From NCBI GenBank assembly GCA_024235915.1, contig JACKLO010000017.1:80740-144739 (forward strand): DNA of 64,000 bases, in the 5' to 3' direction. A program made the position numbers and the translations under genes. Source of the stretch: Burkholderiaceae bacterium (lineage in GTDB: Bacteria > Pseudomonadota > Gammaproteobacteria > Burkholderiales > Burkholderiaceae_C). The notes beneath the pieces are model-generated. The model made no database searches. It was not told the DNA's origin and worked only from the letters and a program-made list of their open reading frames with translations. This document shows, piece by piece, positions 34,344 through 43,054 of the stretch (position 1 is its first letter; every line of letters starts with the position of its first letter).

Positions 34344-35600
34344 ATGATCCGCGAGCCCCTGGCCACCGACCAAGCCGTCACCACCCGTCGACGTCCTCTG
34401 GCCCTCTTGGCGGTCGCCGCCATGACCGGGGTGCTGCTCGCGGCGGTCTGGTGGGGCTGGGCCCAGGCCGAACCTGCGGTGCCGGTCGACCGCCTGCGCA
34501 TTGCCGAGGTCGTGCGCGGCGACATCGTGCGCGACGTGCAGGCCCCCGGGCGGCTGGTGGCGGCCGTGAGCCCGACCTTGTACGCGCCGGCGGCCGGCAC
34601 CGTGGTGCTGGCCACACAGGCCGGCGACACGGTGCGTGCCGGCCAGGTGCTGGCGCGCATCGAATCGCCCGAACTGGCCGCCGAGCGCGCCCGCGAAGCC
34701 GCCACCCTCGGCCAACTGGAGGCAGAGCTCGGCCGCCAGGGCATCACCGCGCGCCAGCAGCAGCTGGCCGCCGAGCGCGAGGCCGACGAAGCGCAGCTGG
34801 CCCTGCGCGCCGCCGAGCGCGACCGCCAGCGCAGCGCCGAGGCCTGCGCCGCCGGCGTCGTGGCGCAGGTGGACTGCCTGCGGCTGGCCGATGCCGTGGA
34901 CGCGGGCCGCATCCGCGGGGCCCACGCCACGCGTCGGCTCGATCTGGTGGCCGCCGACGGCGAATTCGAGCGTCGCAGCCTGCAGCAGCGCCTGGCACGC
35001 CAGCGCGCGCTGCTGGACGAAGTCGCCCGGCGGCTGGACGCGTTGAGCGTGCGTGCGCCGGTGGACGCCCGCATCGGCAGCATCGCCGTGGCCGACCGCG
35101 CCGCGGTGGCGGCCCATGCGCCGCTGATGACGGTGGTGGACCTGTCCCGCCTGGAGGTGGAACTGCAGGTGCCCGAGGCCGCCGCCGCCGACCTGGTGCC
35201 GGACCTGCCGGTGGCGCTGCGCATCGGCACCGACGACGTGGCCGGCCGCCTGGTGGCCGTGGCGCCGGAGGTCAAGGCCGGCCAGGTGCTGGTGCGTGTG
35301 CGCTTCGACGGCGCCCAGCCGGCGGGCCTGCGCCAGAACCAGCGGCTGAGCGGCCGCATCGTGCTCGAACAGCGCGCCGGCGTGCTGGTGCTGCCGCGTG
35401 GCCCCTTCGTCGATGCCCAGGGTGGCCACAGCGCCTGGGTGCTGGCCGGCGAGCATGCCGACCTGCGCCGCATCCGCCTGGGGGTGCTGGGCGTGTCGGC
35501 GGTGGAGGTGGCCGAAGGCCTGCGCGCCGGCGAGCAGGTCGTCATCGCCGGCACCGAACATTTCCCGCGCGACGCCACCCGCGTCCTTGTGCGGCCCTGA
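34344..35600 (+). CDS. Periplasmic adaptor (membrane fusion) protein, MacA/HlyD type
   Basis: The 418-residue protein has one N-terminal membrane helix (residues about 18-40), then the adaptor layout: a barrel strand with VRGDIVRDVQAPGRLVA, a lipoyl half-motif APAAGTVVLATQAGDTVRAGQVLARIESPE, a coiled-coil hairpin at about 110-235 rich in Ala, Arg, Glu and Gln, the second lipoyl half VRAPVDARIGSIAV and C-terminal barrels. It joins an inner-membrane ABC exporter to an outer-membrane channel. It is first in the operon with the MacB-type ATPase and permeases. Confidence 0.9.
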   Translation: MIREPLATDQAVTTRRRPLALLAVAAMTGVLLAAVWWGWAQAEPAVPVDRLRIAEVVRGDIVRDVQAPGRLVAAVSPTLYAPAAGTVVLATQAGDTVRAGQVLARIESPELAAERAREAATLGQLEAELGRQGITARQQQLAAEREADEAQLALRAAERDRQRSAEACAAGVVAQVDCLRLADAVDAGRIRGAHATRRLDLVAADGEFERRSLQQRLARQRALLDEVARRLDALSVRAPVDARIGSIAVADRAAVAAHAPLMTVVDLSRLEVELQVPEAAAADLVPDLPVALRIGTDDVAGRLVAVAPEVKAGQVLVRVRFDGAQPAGLRQNQRLSGRIVLEQRAGVLVLPRGPFVDAQGGHSAWVLAGEHADLRRIRLGVLGVSAVEVAEGLRAGEQVVIAGTEHFPRDATRVLVRP

Positions 35601-35627
35601 TCGAACCCGCCTGAAGTCCAAGGAGAG

Positions 35628-36328
<701 letters not shown>

Positions 36329-36332
<4 letters not shown>

Positions 36333-37657
36333 ACACGGGCCTCAACGCAGCCCTGTGGCGCCACCATCTGTGGCTGGGCCTGAAGAGCCTGCGCCGCAAC
36401 CCGGGGCTCACCGTGCTGGCGGTGCTGATCCTGGCCATGGGTATTGCCGCCAGCATGGCCAGCCTGACGGTGCTGCACGTGATGTCGGCCAACCCGCTGC
36501 CCGGGCGCAGCCAACTGCTGCATGTGCCCACGTTCAACAACGGCCTGCTCACCGACCCCAATGCCAACGACGAGCCCAACCCGCAGCTGACCTGGATCGA
36601 CGCCGACCGCCTGCTGGCCGACGGGCAGGGCCGGCGGCGCACCGCGTTGTACGCGCTCGACGCCACGGTGGCGTCACCACGACCTGGCGTGGCGCCGGTC
36701 TATGCCACCGGCATGGCGGCCACGGCCGACTTCTTCGCGATGTTCGACGTGCCCTTGGCCCGCGGCACCGCGTGGTCGGCGGCCGACGATGTGAACGGCG
36801 CGGCCGTGACCGTGCTTGACGGGGCCTTTGCGCAGCGCCTGTTCGGCGACACCGACCCCATCGGCCAGGTGCTGGACCTGGGCGGGCGGCCGTTCCGCGT
36901 GGTGGGTGTCATCGGCGGCTGGCATCCCCTGCCCAAGGTCTACCGGCTGGTGGGTTCGTCGCCGGCCGGCGCGCCGGAGGATTTCTGGGTGCCGGTGCGC
37001 ACCGCCGTCGCGCAGGAGTACGAGAACAACGGCTGGGTCAACTGCACCGGCGACAGCGAGCCGGGCTGGGCTGGCTTTCTGCGCGCCGAATGCAACTGGC
37101 TGCAGTACTGGGTGGAACTGGATCCGGCCGCCGTGCCGGCCTACCGCGACTACCTGCGCGGCTACGTGGCCGCCCAGAAGCAGCAGGGGCGCATGCCCCG
37201 CGCCCAGGACGCGGTGCTGCAGGACTTCGAGACCTGGCTGGCCGCGCGGGGTGTGGTCAGCGAGGACACCAAGCTGCAGGCCGGGCTGTCGCTGGCCTTC
37301 CTGCTCGCCTGCCTGGTCAATGTGGTGGGCCTGCTGGGCGCCAAGTTCGCGGCGCGGGCCGGCGAGATCGGCGTGCGGCGCGCGCTCGGCGCGTCGCGGC
37401 GGCAGGTGTTCCAGCAGTTCCTGGTCGAGTCGGGTGTCGTCGGCGTGGCGGGTGCGCTGCTGGGCCTGGGCTTCACGCTTGCGCTGCTGGCGCTGATCGC
37501 CCAGCGCAGCGGCGACCTGGCCCGTGTCGCCCGGCTGGACCTGCCGATGCTGGCGCTGACGGTGGGCCTGTCCATCGTCGGCGCGCTGCTGGCCGGGCTC
37601 TGGCCCACCTGGCGCGCCGCGCGGGTGCGGCCGGCGCTGCAGCTCAAGTCGCAATGA
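36329..37657 (+). CDS. MacB/FtsX-type ABC transporter permease (first)
   Basis: The 442-residue protein has one membrane helix at about residues 28-50, a large periplasmic domain to about 320 and three helices at the end with the FtsX-family segment AARAGEIGVRRALGASRRQVFQQFLVES. The periplasmic domain contains two Cys close together (VNCTGDSEPGWAGFLRAEC), possibly a disulfide. This is the MacB topology, without a fused ATPase. It should form a heterodimer with the second permease. Confidence 0.9.
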
Positions 37658-37670
37658 GGAGGGTCCGCGC

Positions 37671-38903
37671 ATGACACCCGTCCGCCCCATCCTCTCGGCG
37701 CTGCTGCGCCGCAAGTCCGGCGCCCTGCTGGTGGCCGCCCAGGTGGCTCTGACGCTGGCCGTTCTTTGCAACGCCGTCTTCGTGGCCACCGATCGCCTGG
37801 CCCAGGCCCGCCTGCCCAGCGGCACCGACGAGGCGGCCGTGTTCCATGTGTCGATGATCACGCCGGGTGCCGATGAGGCGCCGGCCGCCCGCCAGCGTGC
37901 GGATGAAGCGTTGGTGCGTGCCGTGCCGGGCGTGCTGGGCGTGGCCTGGATCAACCAGATGCCGCTGGCCCAATCGGGCAACAACAGTGGCCTGGCAGTA
38001 CAGCGCGGCGTCAGCGACACCCGTACCGCCGCCATCTACGCCGGCGCCTACAACACCGCCGAGGTGCTGGGCCTGCGCCTGGTCGAGGGCCGCGCCTTCA
38101 CCGCCGACGACGAGGTCGACATCGACCGCCGCCAATCCCGCCAATGGCCGGCGCATGCGCTGGCCACGCGGGCGCTGGCAAAGCGGCTGTTCCCGGACGG
38201 GTCTGCCGTCGGCCGCGTGGTCTACGCCGGCACCGGGCCGGACGACCCGGCCATCACCATCGTGGGCGTCGTGGAGCAACTGGTCACGCCCTGGGGCCAG
38301 GTCAGCTGGAACCCCGGGGACCCCGGCGGCGAGAGCAGCCTGCTGTTGCCGTGGCGCCAGGAAACCGAAGGCCTGTTGGCGGTGCGCGCCGACCCGGCAC
38401 AGATCGACCGCGTGCGCACCGAGGTTGCCGAACGCCTGCGCAGCGCCGTGCCCGGGCGCATCGTGCGCGGCACGCCGACGATGACGGAAACCCGCGAGCG
38501 CCGCTACCGCAGCGACACCTGGCTGGCGCGCCTGATGACGGTGGTCATCGGCCTGCTGCTGGTGATGACGGCCGGCGGTATCGTCGGCCTGGCGTCGCTG
38601 TGGGTCACGCAGCGGCGCAAGCAGATCGGCGTGCGCCGTGCCCTGGGCGCGCGCCGGGTGGACATCGTGATGCACTTCGTCGTCGAGAACCTGATGATCA
38701 CCGGCCTGGGCGTGGCCGTCGGCCTGACCCTGGCCGTGGCGCTGAACCACGCGCTCACCCGCGTGACCACGCTGGCCCCGCTGCCCGGGCCGTTGCTGGC
38801 CGCCAGCGCGCTGGCCATGCTGGTGCTGGGCGTGCTGGCGGTGCTGGCACCCGCGCTGCGCGCGGCGCGGGTGCCGCCGGCGGAGGCGACCCGCAGTGTC
38901 TGA
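37671..38903 (+). CDS. MacB/FtsX-type ABC transporter permease (second)
   Basis: The 410-residue protein has the same topology as the preceding one: N-terminal helix (about residues 18-40), periplasmic domain, and a C-terminal three-helix FtsX domain with QRRKQIGVRRALGARRVDIVMHFVVENLM. Sequence similarity to the first permease outside this motif is low, pointing to an old duplication. The last bases overlap the GTG start of the response regulator gene, so export and regulation are translated as one unit. Confidence 0.9.
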   Translation: MTPVRPILSALLRRKSGALLVAAQVALTLAVLCNAVFVATDRLAQARLPSGTDEAAVFHVSMITPGADEAPAARQRADEALVRAVPGVLGVAWINQMPLAQSGNNSGLAVQRGVSDTRTAAIYAGAYNTAEVLGLRLVEGRAFTADDEVDIDRRQSRQWPAHALATRALAKRLFPDGSAVGRVVYAGTGPDDPAITIVGVVEQLVTPWGQVSWNPGDPGGESSLLLPWRQETEGLLAVRADPAQIDRVRTEVAERLRSAVPGRIVRGTPTMTETRERRYRSDTWLARLMTVVIGLLLVMTAGGIVGLASLWVTQRRKQIGVRRALGARRVDIVMHFVVENLMITGLGVAVGLTLAVALNHALTRVTTLAPLPGPLLAASALAMLVLGVLAVLAPALRAARVPPAEATRSV

Positions 38904-40275
38904 GCGTGGGCGCGTGCTGGTCATCGACGACCACCCGGCGGTGGCCGACGCGCTGGGCCTGCTGTTCTCGCTGCACGACATCGGCACCGTCGCCGCGGCC
39001 ACGCCCGAGGAAGGCCTGGCCCAGCTCGCGTCGCAGCCCGTGGACCTCGTGATCCAGGACATGAACTTCAGCGCCGACACCACGTCGGGCGACGAGGGGC
39101 GCGCACTGTTCGCCGCGATCCGCGCGCGTCACCCGGACCTGCCCGTGATCCTGCTGACGGCATGGACCGACCTGGCCGCGGCGGTCGCACTGGTGAAGGC
39201 CGGCGCGGCCGACTACCTGGCCAAACCCTGGGACGACCACAAGCTGCTGGCCAGCGTGCAGAACCTGCTGGAACTGGGCGAGGCCACGCGGGCGCTGCGC
39301 GAGACCACGCTAGCGCTGAGGGCCGAGACGGCGCAGCGCGAACGTGCCCAGGCCGCGCTGCGTGAACGCCATGAACTTGGCGACCTGGTGTTTGCCGACC
39401 CGGCCACCGAACGCGTGCTGGCGCTGGCCGGCCAGGTGGCGCGGGCTGACGTGCCGGTGCTCATCACCGGCCCCAGCGGCGCCGGCAAGGAACGCATCGC
39501 GGCCATGCTGCAGGCCAATTCCGCGGTGCGCCGCGGCCCTTTCGTGACGCTGGACTGCGGCGCACTGCCGGCGGACCTGATTGAAGCCGAACTCTTCGGC
39601 GCCGAGGCCGGTGCCTACACCGGCGCGACCAAGGCGCGTGAAGGCAAGTTCGAGGCGGCCGACGGTGGCACCCTGTTCCTCGACGAGATCGGCAACCTGC
39701 CGTTGCCCGGGCAGGTGAAGCTGCTGCGCGTGCTGGAGACGGGCCGCTTCGCGCGCCTGGGCGCGACGCGCGAACAGCAGGTGCGGGTGCGCGTGATCAG
39801 TGCCACCAACGCCGACCTGCCGGCGCTGATCCGCGAGGGCCGCTTCCGCGAGGACCTCTACTACCGCCTCAACCTCATCGAGCTGCACCTGCCACCGCTG
39901 GCCGAGCGACCGGGCGACATCCTGCCGCTGGCCCGGCGATTCCTGGGCGACGGGCATCGGCTGGCCGACGACGCGGTACAGGCCCTTCAGGGCCACGACT
40001 GGCCGGGCAACGTGCGCGAACTGAAGAACACCATGCAGCGCGTGGCGCTGCTGGTGCCGCCTGGCGTGGTGGCGGCGGCGCAGCTGGGCCTGCCCGCGGC
40101 CCGCCCGGGTGTGCCGGCGGCCACGCGCCCGGTCGACGAGCCCGACCGGGCCGCCATCGAGCAGGCCCTGGCGCGCGCCGGCGGCGTGGTGGCCCAGGCG
40201 GCGGCCGAACTCGGCCTGTCGCGACAGGCGCTGTACCGCCGCATGGACCGCCACGGCCTTGGGCGCAGCGGATGA
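38896..40275 (+). CDS. Sigma-54-dependent response regulator (NtrC type)
   Basis: The 459-residue protein starts at GTG 38896, overlapping the permease stop. It has a receiver domain (residues 6-125, phospho-acceptor Asp55 in LVIQDMNF), a linker, an AAA+ domain with Walker A TGPSGAGKE (191-199), the sigma-54 contact loop GAYTGA (239-244) and TLFLDEIG (Walker B), then a Fis-type helix-turn-helix at the end (VVAQAAAELGLSRQALYRRM). It should activate a sigma-54 promoter when phosphorylated by the adjacent kinase; one such promoter lies before this operon. Confidence 0.95.
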   Translation: MSERGRVLVIDDHPAVADALGLLFSLHDIGTVAAATPEEGLAQLASQPVDLVIQDMNFSADTTSGDEGRALFAAIRARHPDLPVILLTAWTDLAAAVALVKAGAADYLAKPWDDHKLLASVQNLLELGEATRALRETTLALRAETAQRERAQAALRERHELGDLVFADPATERVLALAGQVARADVPVLITGPSGAGKERIAAMLQANSAVRRGPFVTLDCGALPADLIEAELFGAEAGAYTGATKAREGKFEAADGGTLFLDEIGNLPLPGQVKLLRVLETGRFARLGATREQQVRVRVISATNADLPALIREGRFREDLYYRLNLIELHLPPLAERPGDILPLARRFLGDGHRLADDAVQALQGHDWPGNVRELKNTMQRVALLVPPGVVAAAQLGLPAARPGVPAATRPVDEPDRAAIEQALARAGGVVAQAAAELGLSRQALYRRMDRHGLGRSG

Positions 40276-41621
40276 ACGGCGCGTCGCCGGCCGCCCCACC
40301 GCGCCGCATCCGCTTCGGCCTGCGCACGCGCCTGTGGCTGCTGGCCACGGCGGTGGCCACGCTGTCGGCATCACTGGCGCTGGCCGTGCAGTCGCTCTCG
40401 GGCGAGGCCTGGCTGGCACGTGCGGCGGGCATCGTCGGCGGTTCCGTCGTCGGGGCCTTGCTGCTGGACAGGCTGGCGGCACCGGCGCTGTCGCTGTTCC
40501 GCGCGCTGGCGGGGGTCGTCACCGCCTACCGCGATGGCGACTTCGCCTTCGACATCGCCTGGGAGCACGACGACGAATTGCGCGAACTGGTGGACGCGCA
40601 CAACGCCCTGGGCCGCACCCTGCGCAGCCAGCGTCAGCACCTGGTGCAGCGGGAACTGCTGCTGGACACCATGGTGCAGAACACGCCGGTGGCCATGCTG
40701 CTGGCGGATGCCGGCGGCCGCGTGGCCTATGCCAACTTGGCGGCACGCCGGCTGCTGCACGGCGGCCGGCCTCTGGACGGTGTGCCGCTGGACCGCGTGC
40801 TGGCCGCCCAGCCGGCGCCGCTGGCCGAGGCCATGCGCAGCGGCCGTGACGGCCTGTGCACCGTGCCGGGCGCCGACCCGTCCGCCGACGAGGACGAGAG
40901 CTACCACGTGCTGGCCAAGGACTTCCAGCTCGGCGGGCGGCCGCATCGGCTGCTGCTGGTGCGCCGCTTCACCGGTGAGCTGCGGCGGCAGGAGGTGCGC
41001 ACCTGGAAGAAGGTGATCCGCGTCATCAGCCACGAGCTGAACAACTCGCTGGCGCCGATCGCGTCGATGGCCTATTCCGGCGGCGAGCTGCTGCGCCGCG
41101 GCCAGCCGGAACGTCTGCCCGAGGTGCTGGGCGCCATCGGCGAACGCGCCCGCCACCTGGAAGGCTTCATCCGCGGTTATGCCGACGTGGCCCGGCTGCC
41201 GGCGCCGCGACCGGAGCCCATCGCCTGGCCGGAATTCGTGCAGCGGCTGCAGGTGCAGGTGGACTTCCGCACCGCGGGTGAACTGCCCGCGACACCGCTG
41301 CATGCGGACCCGGCGCAGCTGGCGCAGGCGCTGCTGAACCTGCTGAAGAACGCGCACGAGTCCGGGTCCGACCCGGCGGCCATCTACCTGCGGGCCCAGG
41401 CCCTGCCGGGCGAATGGCGGATCGAGGTCACCGACCGTGGCGGCGGCATGAGCGAGGCGGTGCTGGCGCAGGCCCTGGTGCCGTTCTATTCCACCAAGCG
41501 CGGGGGCACGGGGCTGGGCCTGGCCCTGGTGCGCGAGATCGTCGAAGCCCACGGCGGGCGCATTGCGCTGGCGCGGCGCGATGGCGGCGGCACCCAGGTG
41601 ACCCTGGTGCTGCCGGGCTGA
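40272..41621 (+). CDS. Membrane sensor histidine kinase
   Basis: The 449-residue kinase has two N-terminal membrane helices (about 20-40 and 49-68) with almost no periplasmic loop, a HAMP-like linker, a PAS-like domain at about 125-225, the H-box ISHELNNSLAPIASMAYSGG (His254), N-box LLNLLKNAHE and G-boxes DRGGGMS and GTGLGLALV. The short loop suggests it senses in the membrane or through the transporter. It overlaps the regulator gene by ATGA and is last in the operon. Confidence 0.94.
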   Translation: MNGASPAAPPRRIRFGLRTRLWLLATAVATLSASLALAVQSLSGEAWLARAAGIVGGSVVGALLLDRLAAPALSLFRALAGVVTAYRDGDFAFDIAWEHDDELRELVDAHNALGRTLRSQRQHLVQRELLLDTMVQNTPVAMLLADAGGRVAYANLAARRLLHGGRPLDGVPLDRVLAAQPAPLAEAMRSGRDGLCTVPGADPSADEDESYHVLAKDFQLGGRPHRLLLVRRFTGELRRQEVRTWKKVIRVISHELNNSLAPIASMAYSGGELLRRGQPERLPEVLGAIGERARHLEGFIRGYADVARLPAPRPEPIAWPEFVQRLQVQVDFRTAGELPATPLHADPAQLAQALLNLLKNAHESGSDPAAIYLRAQALPGEWRIEVTDRGGGMSEAVLAQALVPFYSTKRGGTGLGLALVREIVEAHGGRIALARRDGGGTQVTLVLPG

Positions 41622-41626
41622 GCGGG

Positions 41627-42202
41627 TCAGCCGGTCTTCTTGCGCCGCGCCGTGGCACGCGGCGGATCCGCCGGCGCGGCACCGGCGCCCCGCGCCGAGT
41701 CCAGCCACAGCAGCGCCTCGACCTGGGTGATGAACGGGCCCAGGTAGGCCGGCGCCAGTGTCTGCATCTGCTGCAGTGCGCGCACCAGCAGGTGTTCTGA
41801 ATTCAGGGGGCCCGGGTTGTCCGGCTGGCGGGCCTGGGCGCGCGCGATCTGCCGCTGCACGCGCACGCGGGCCAGCGTGGGCCGCAGTCGCTGGGCGCTG
41901 CGCAGTTCGCCGGCGGGCGGCGTGCGCAATGGGGCCAGAACGTGCCAGGCGGCGGGTTTGGCTTCTTTGTCTGAGGACGTAACGGTCCGGTGCTGCGCCA
42001 CCTGCGCCTGCAGGGCCGCGAGCGCGTCGGCCAGGCGCACGGCCAGCCATTGCTGCACGGCGGTGTCCTGCTGGCGGCCGCGGCGCACGGTGGCGTCCAG
42101 CCGGGCCAGCGTGACCGGGTCCACGTTCGCGGCGCCGTGGTCACGCAGCGCGGCCAGGGCCTGCGCTGCGGCGTCCAGGGGGCCTGGCTCGGCGCTGTTC
42201 AT
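41627..42202 (-). CDS. DUF2894 domain-containing protein
   Basis: The ATG at 42202 overlaps the OmpA-family gene stop (ATGA), giving 191 residues. The sequence is helical, Ala/Gln/Leu/Arg-rich, with no signal or membrane helix, and holds LAPLRTPPAGELRSAQRLRPTLARVRVQRQIARAQARQPDNPGPLNSEHLLVRALQQMQTLAPAYLGPF, which matches the DUF2894 family as I know it. The end is basic (ATARRKKTG). The family is always beside the DUF802/OmpA pair in Burkholderiales. It probably acts in the cytosol with the motor complex, but the function is unknown. Confidence 0.82.
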   Translation of the reverse strand: MNSAEPGPLDAAAQALAALRDHGAANVDPVTLARLDATVRRGRQQDTAVQQWLAVRLADALAALQAQVAQHRTVTSSDKEAKPAAWHVLAPLRTPPAGELRSAQRLRPTLARVRVQRQIARAQARQPDNPGPLNSEHLLVRALQQMQTLAPAYLGPFITQVEALLWLDSARGAGAAPADPPRATARRKKTG

Positions 42203-42888
42203 GGCTTGCCGTGGGTGGCCGATGAAGTGACCGGTGTCGCGGCCGTGGCCGCGGCATCGGCCTCGCGCCGCGCCCGCGGCACCGGGGCCAGCTCCACGCG
42301 CCGGTTGCGCGCGCGGCCGGCTTCGTCGGCATTCGACGCCACCGGCTGTTCCGGCCCGAAGGCGGCGGCGAACACGGCCTGCGGCGGCAGGCCTTCTTCG
42401 GCCAGGGCGCGCGTCACGGTCAGCGCACGCTGGGCGGAGAGTTCCAGGTTGTCGGCGAAGCGCCGGTTGCCGGGCAGCACCGGCTGGTCGTCGGTGAAGC
42501 CGCTGACCATCAGCAACTCGTCGCGGCCCTGCAGGTAGGTGGCCAGCGGCCCGGCCAGGCGCTGCAGCAGTGCGCGGCCTTCGGGCTGCAGGCGGTCGGA
42601 GTTCAGCGCGAACAGCACGCTGCCGCTGATGCCGATGCGGCCGTCGACCAGGGTCACGCGGCCTTCGGCCAGCGGTGCCGCCAGTGCCTGTTCCAGCGCC
42701 TGGCGGCGCTGCGCTTCCACTTCCAGGTCGCGCGCCAGTTCCAGCTGCACGCCGATCACGGCCACCAGCAGCAGCACGAAGGCGCCCACCAGGCCGGCCA
42801 TGAGGTCGCCGAACACGCCCCACACCGGCGCCGTGCCGTCGGCCGGCGCGTCGTCGAACTCATGGGCGTCGAGGCCGAGGTCCTGCAT
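42199..42888 (-). CDS. OmpA-family, MotB/ZorB-like protein
   Basis: The 229-residue protein has a short cytosolic start, one membrane helix at about 29-48 and an OmpA peptidoglycan-binding domain at about 85-192 (VLFALNSDRL, GFTDDQPVLPG, NLELSAQRALTVTRAL, NADEAGRARNRRVEL). The helix is preceded by VWGVFGDLMAGLVGAF, where Asp28 sits as the proton-carrying Asp of MotB and ZorB does. No ribosome-binding site is visible before the ATG; a MITE-like repeat ends 8 bp upstream and the reading frame stays open through it, so the true start may lie in the repeat. Confidence 0.88.
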   Translation of the reverse strand: MQDLGLDAHEFDDAPADGTAPVWGVFGDLMAGLVGAFVLLLVAVIGVQLELARDLEVEAQRRQALEQALAAPLAEGRVTLVDGRIGISGSVLFALNSDRLQPEGRALLQRLAGPLATYLQGRDELLMVSGFTDDQPVLPGNRRFADNLELSAQRALTVTRALAEEGLPPQAVFAAAFGPEQPVASNADEAGRARNRRVELAPVPRARREADAAATAATPVTSSATHGKP

Positions 42889-42895
42889 TGGATCA

Positions 42896-43054
42896 GAGCT
42901 TGTGAAGTATTCCGGCGCGCCCGAGCGGGTGTCCGAAGCGGTGGCGATCGAGGCGCAAAGCACAGCCATGGCTCGGGCCATGGCGAGCATTTGCAACGAA
43001 GAGCGGCGCCGTTTCGGGCGCACGAGCGGGTGTGGCGGAGTGCTTCACAAGCTC
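42896..43054. mobile_element. MITE-like 159-bp imperfect inverted repeat
   Basis: Ends GAGCTTGTGAAG (42896-42907) and CTTCACAAGCTC (43043-43054) are perfect inverses. The arms of about 80 bp continue as an imperfect inverted repeat up to a centre where GCCATGGC occurs twice (42965-42972, 42977-42984). A trinucleotide TCA flanks both ends (42893-42895, 43055-43057), as a target duplication would. No transposase is encoded. It lies exactly between DUF802 and the OmpA-family gene. Confidence 0.75.

Noticed and set aside
32420..35614. A plus-strand frame of about 1060 codons through the patatin and adaptor genes
   Set aside because: Composition is His/Gln/Arg/Gly-rich without domains, and both the patatin and the adaptor have recognisable proteins in other frames. 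Long empty frames are expected at this G+C content.
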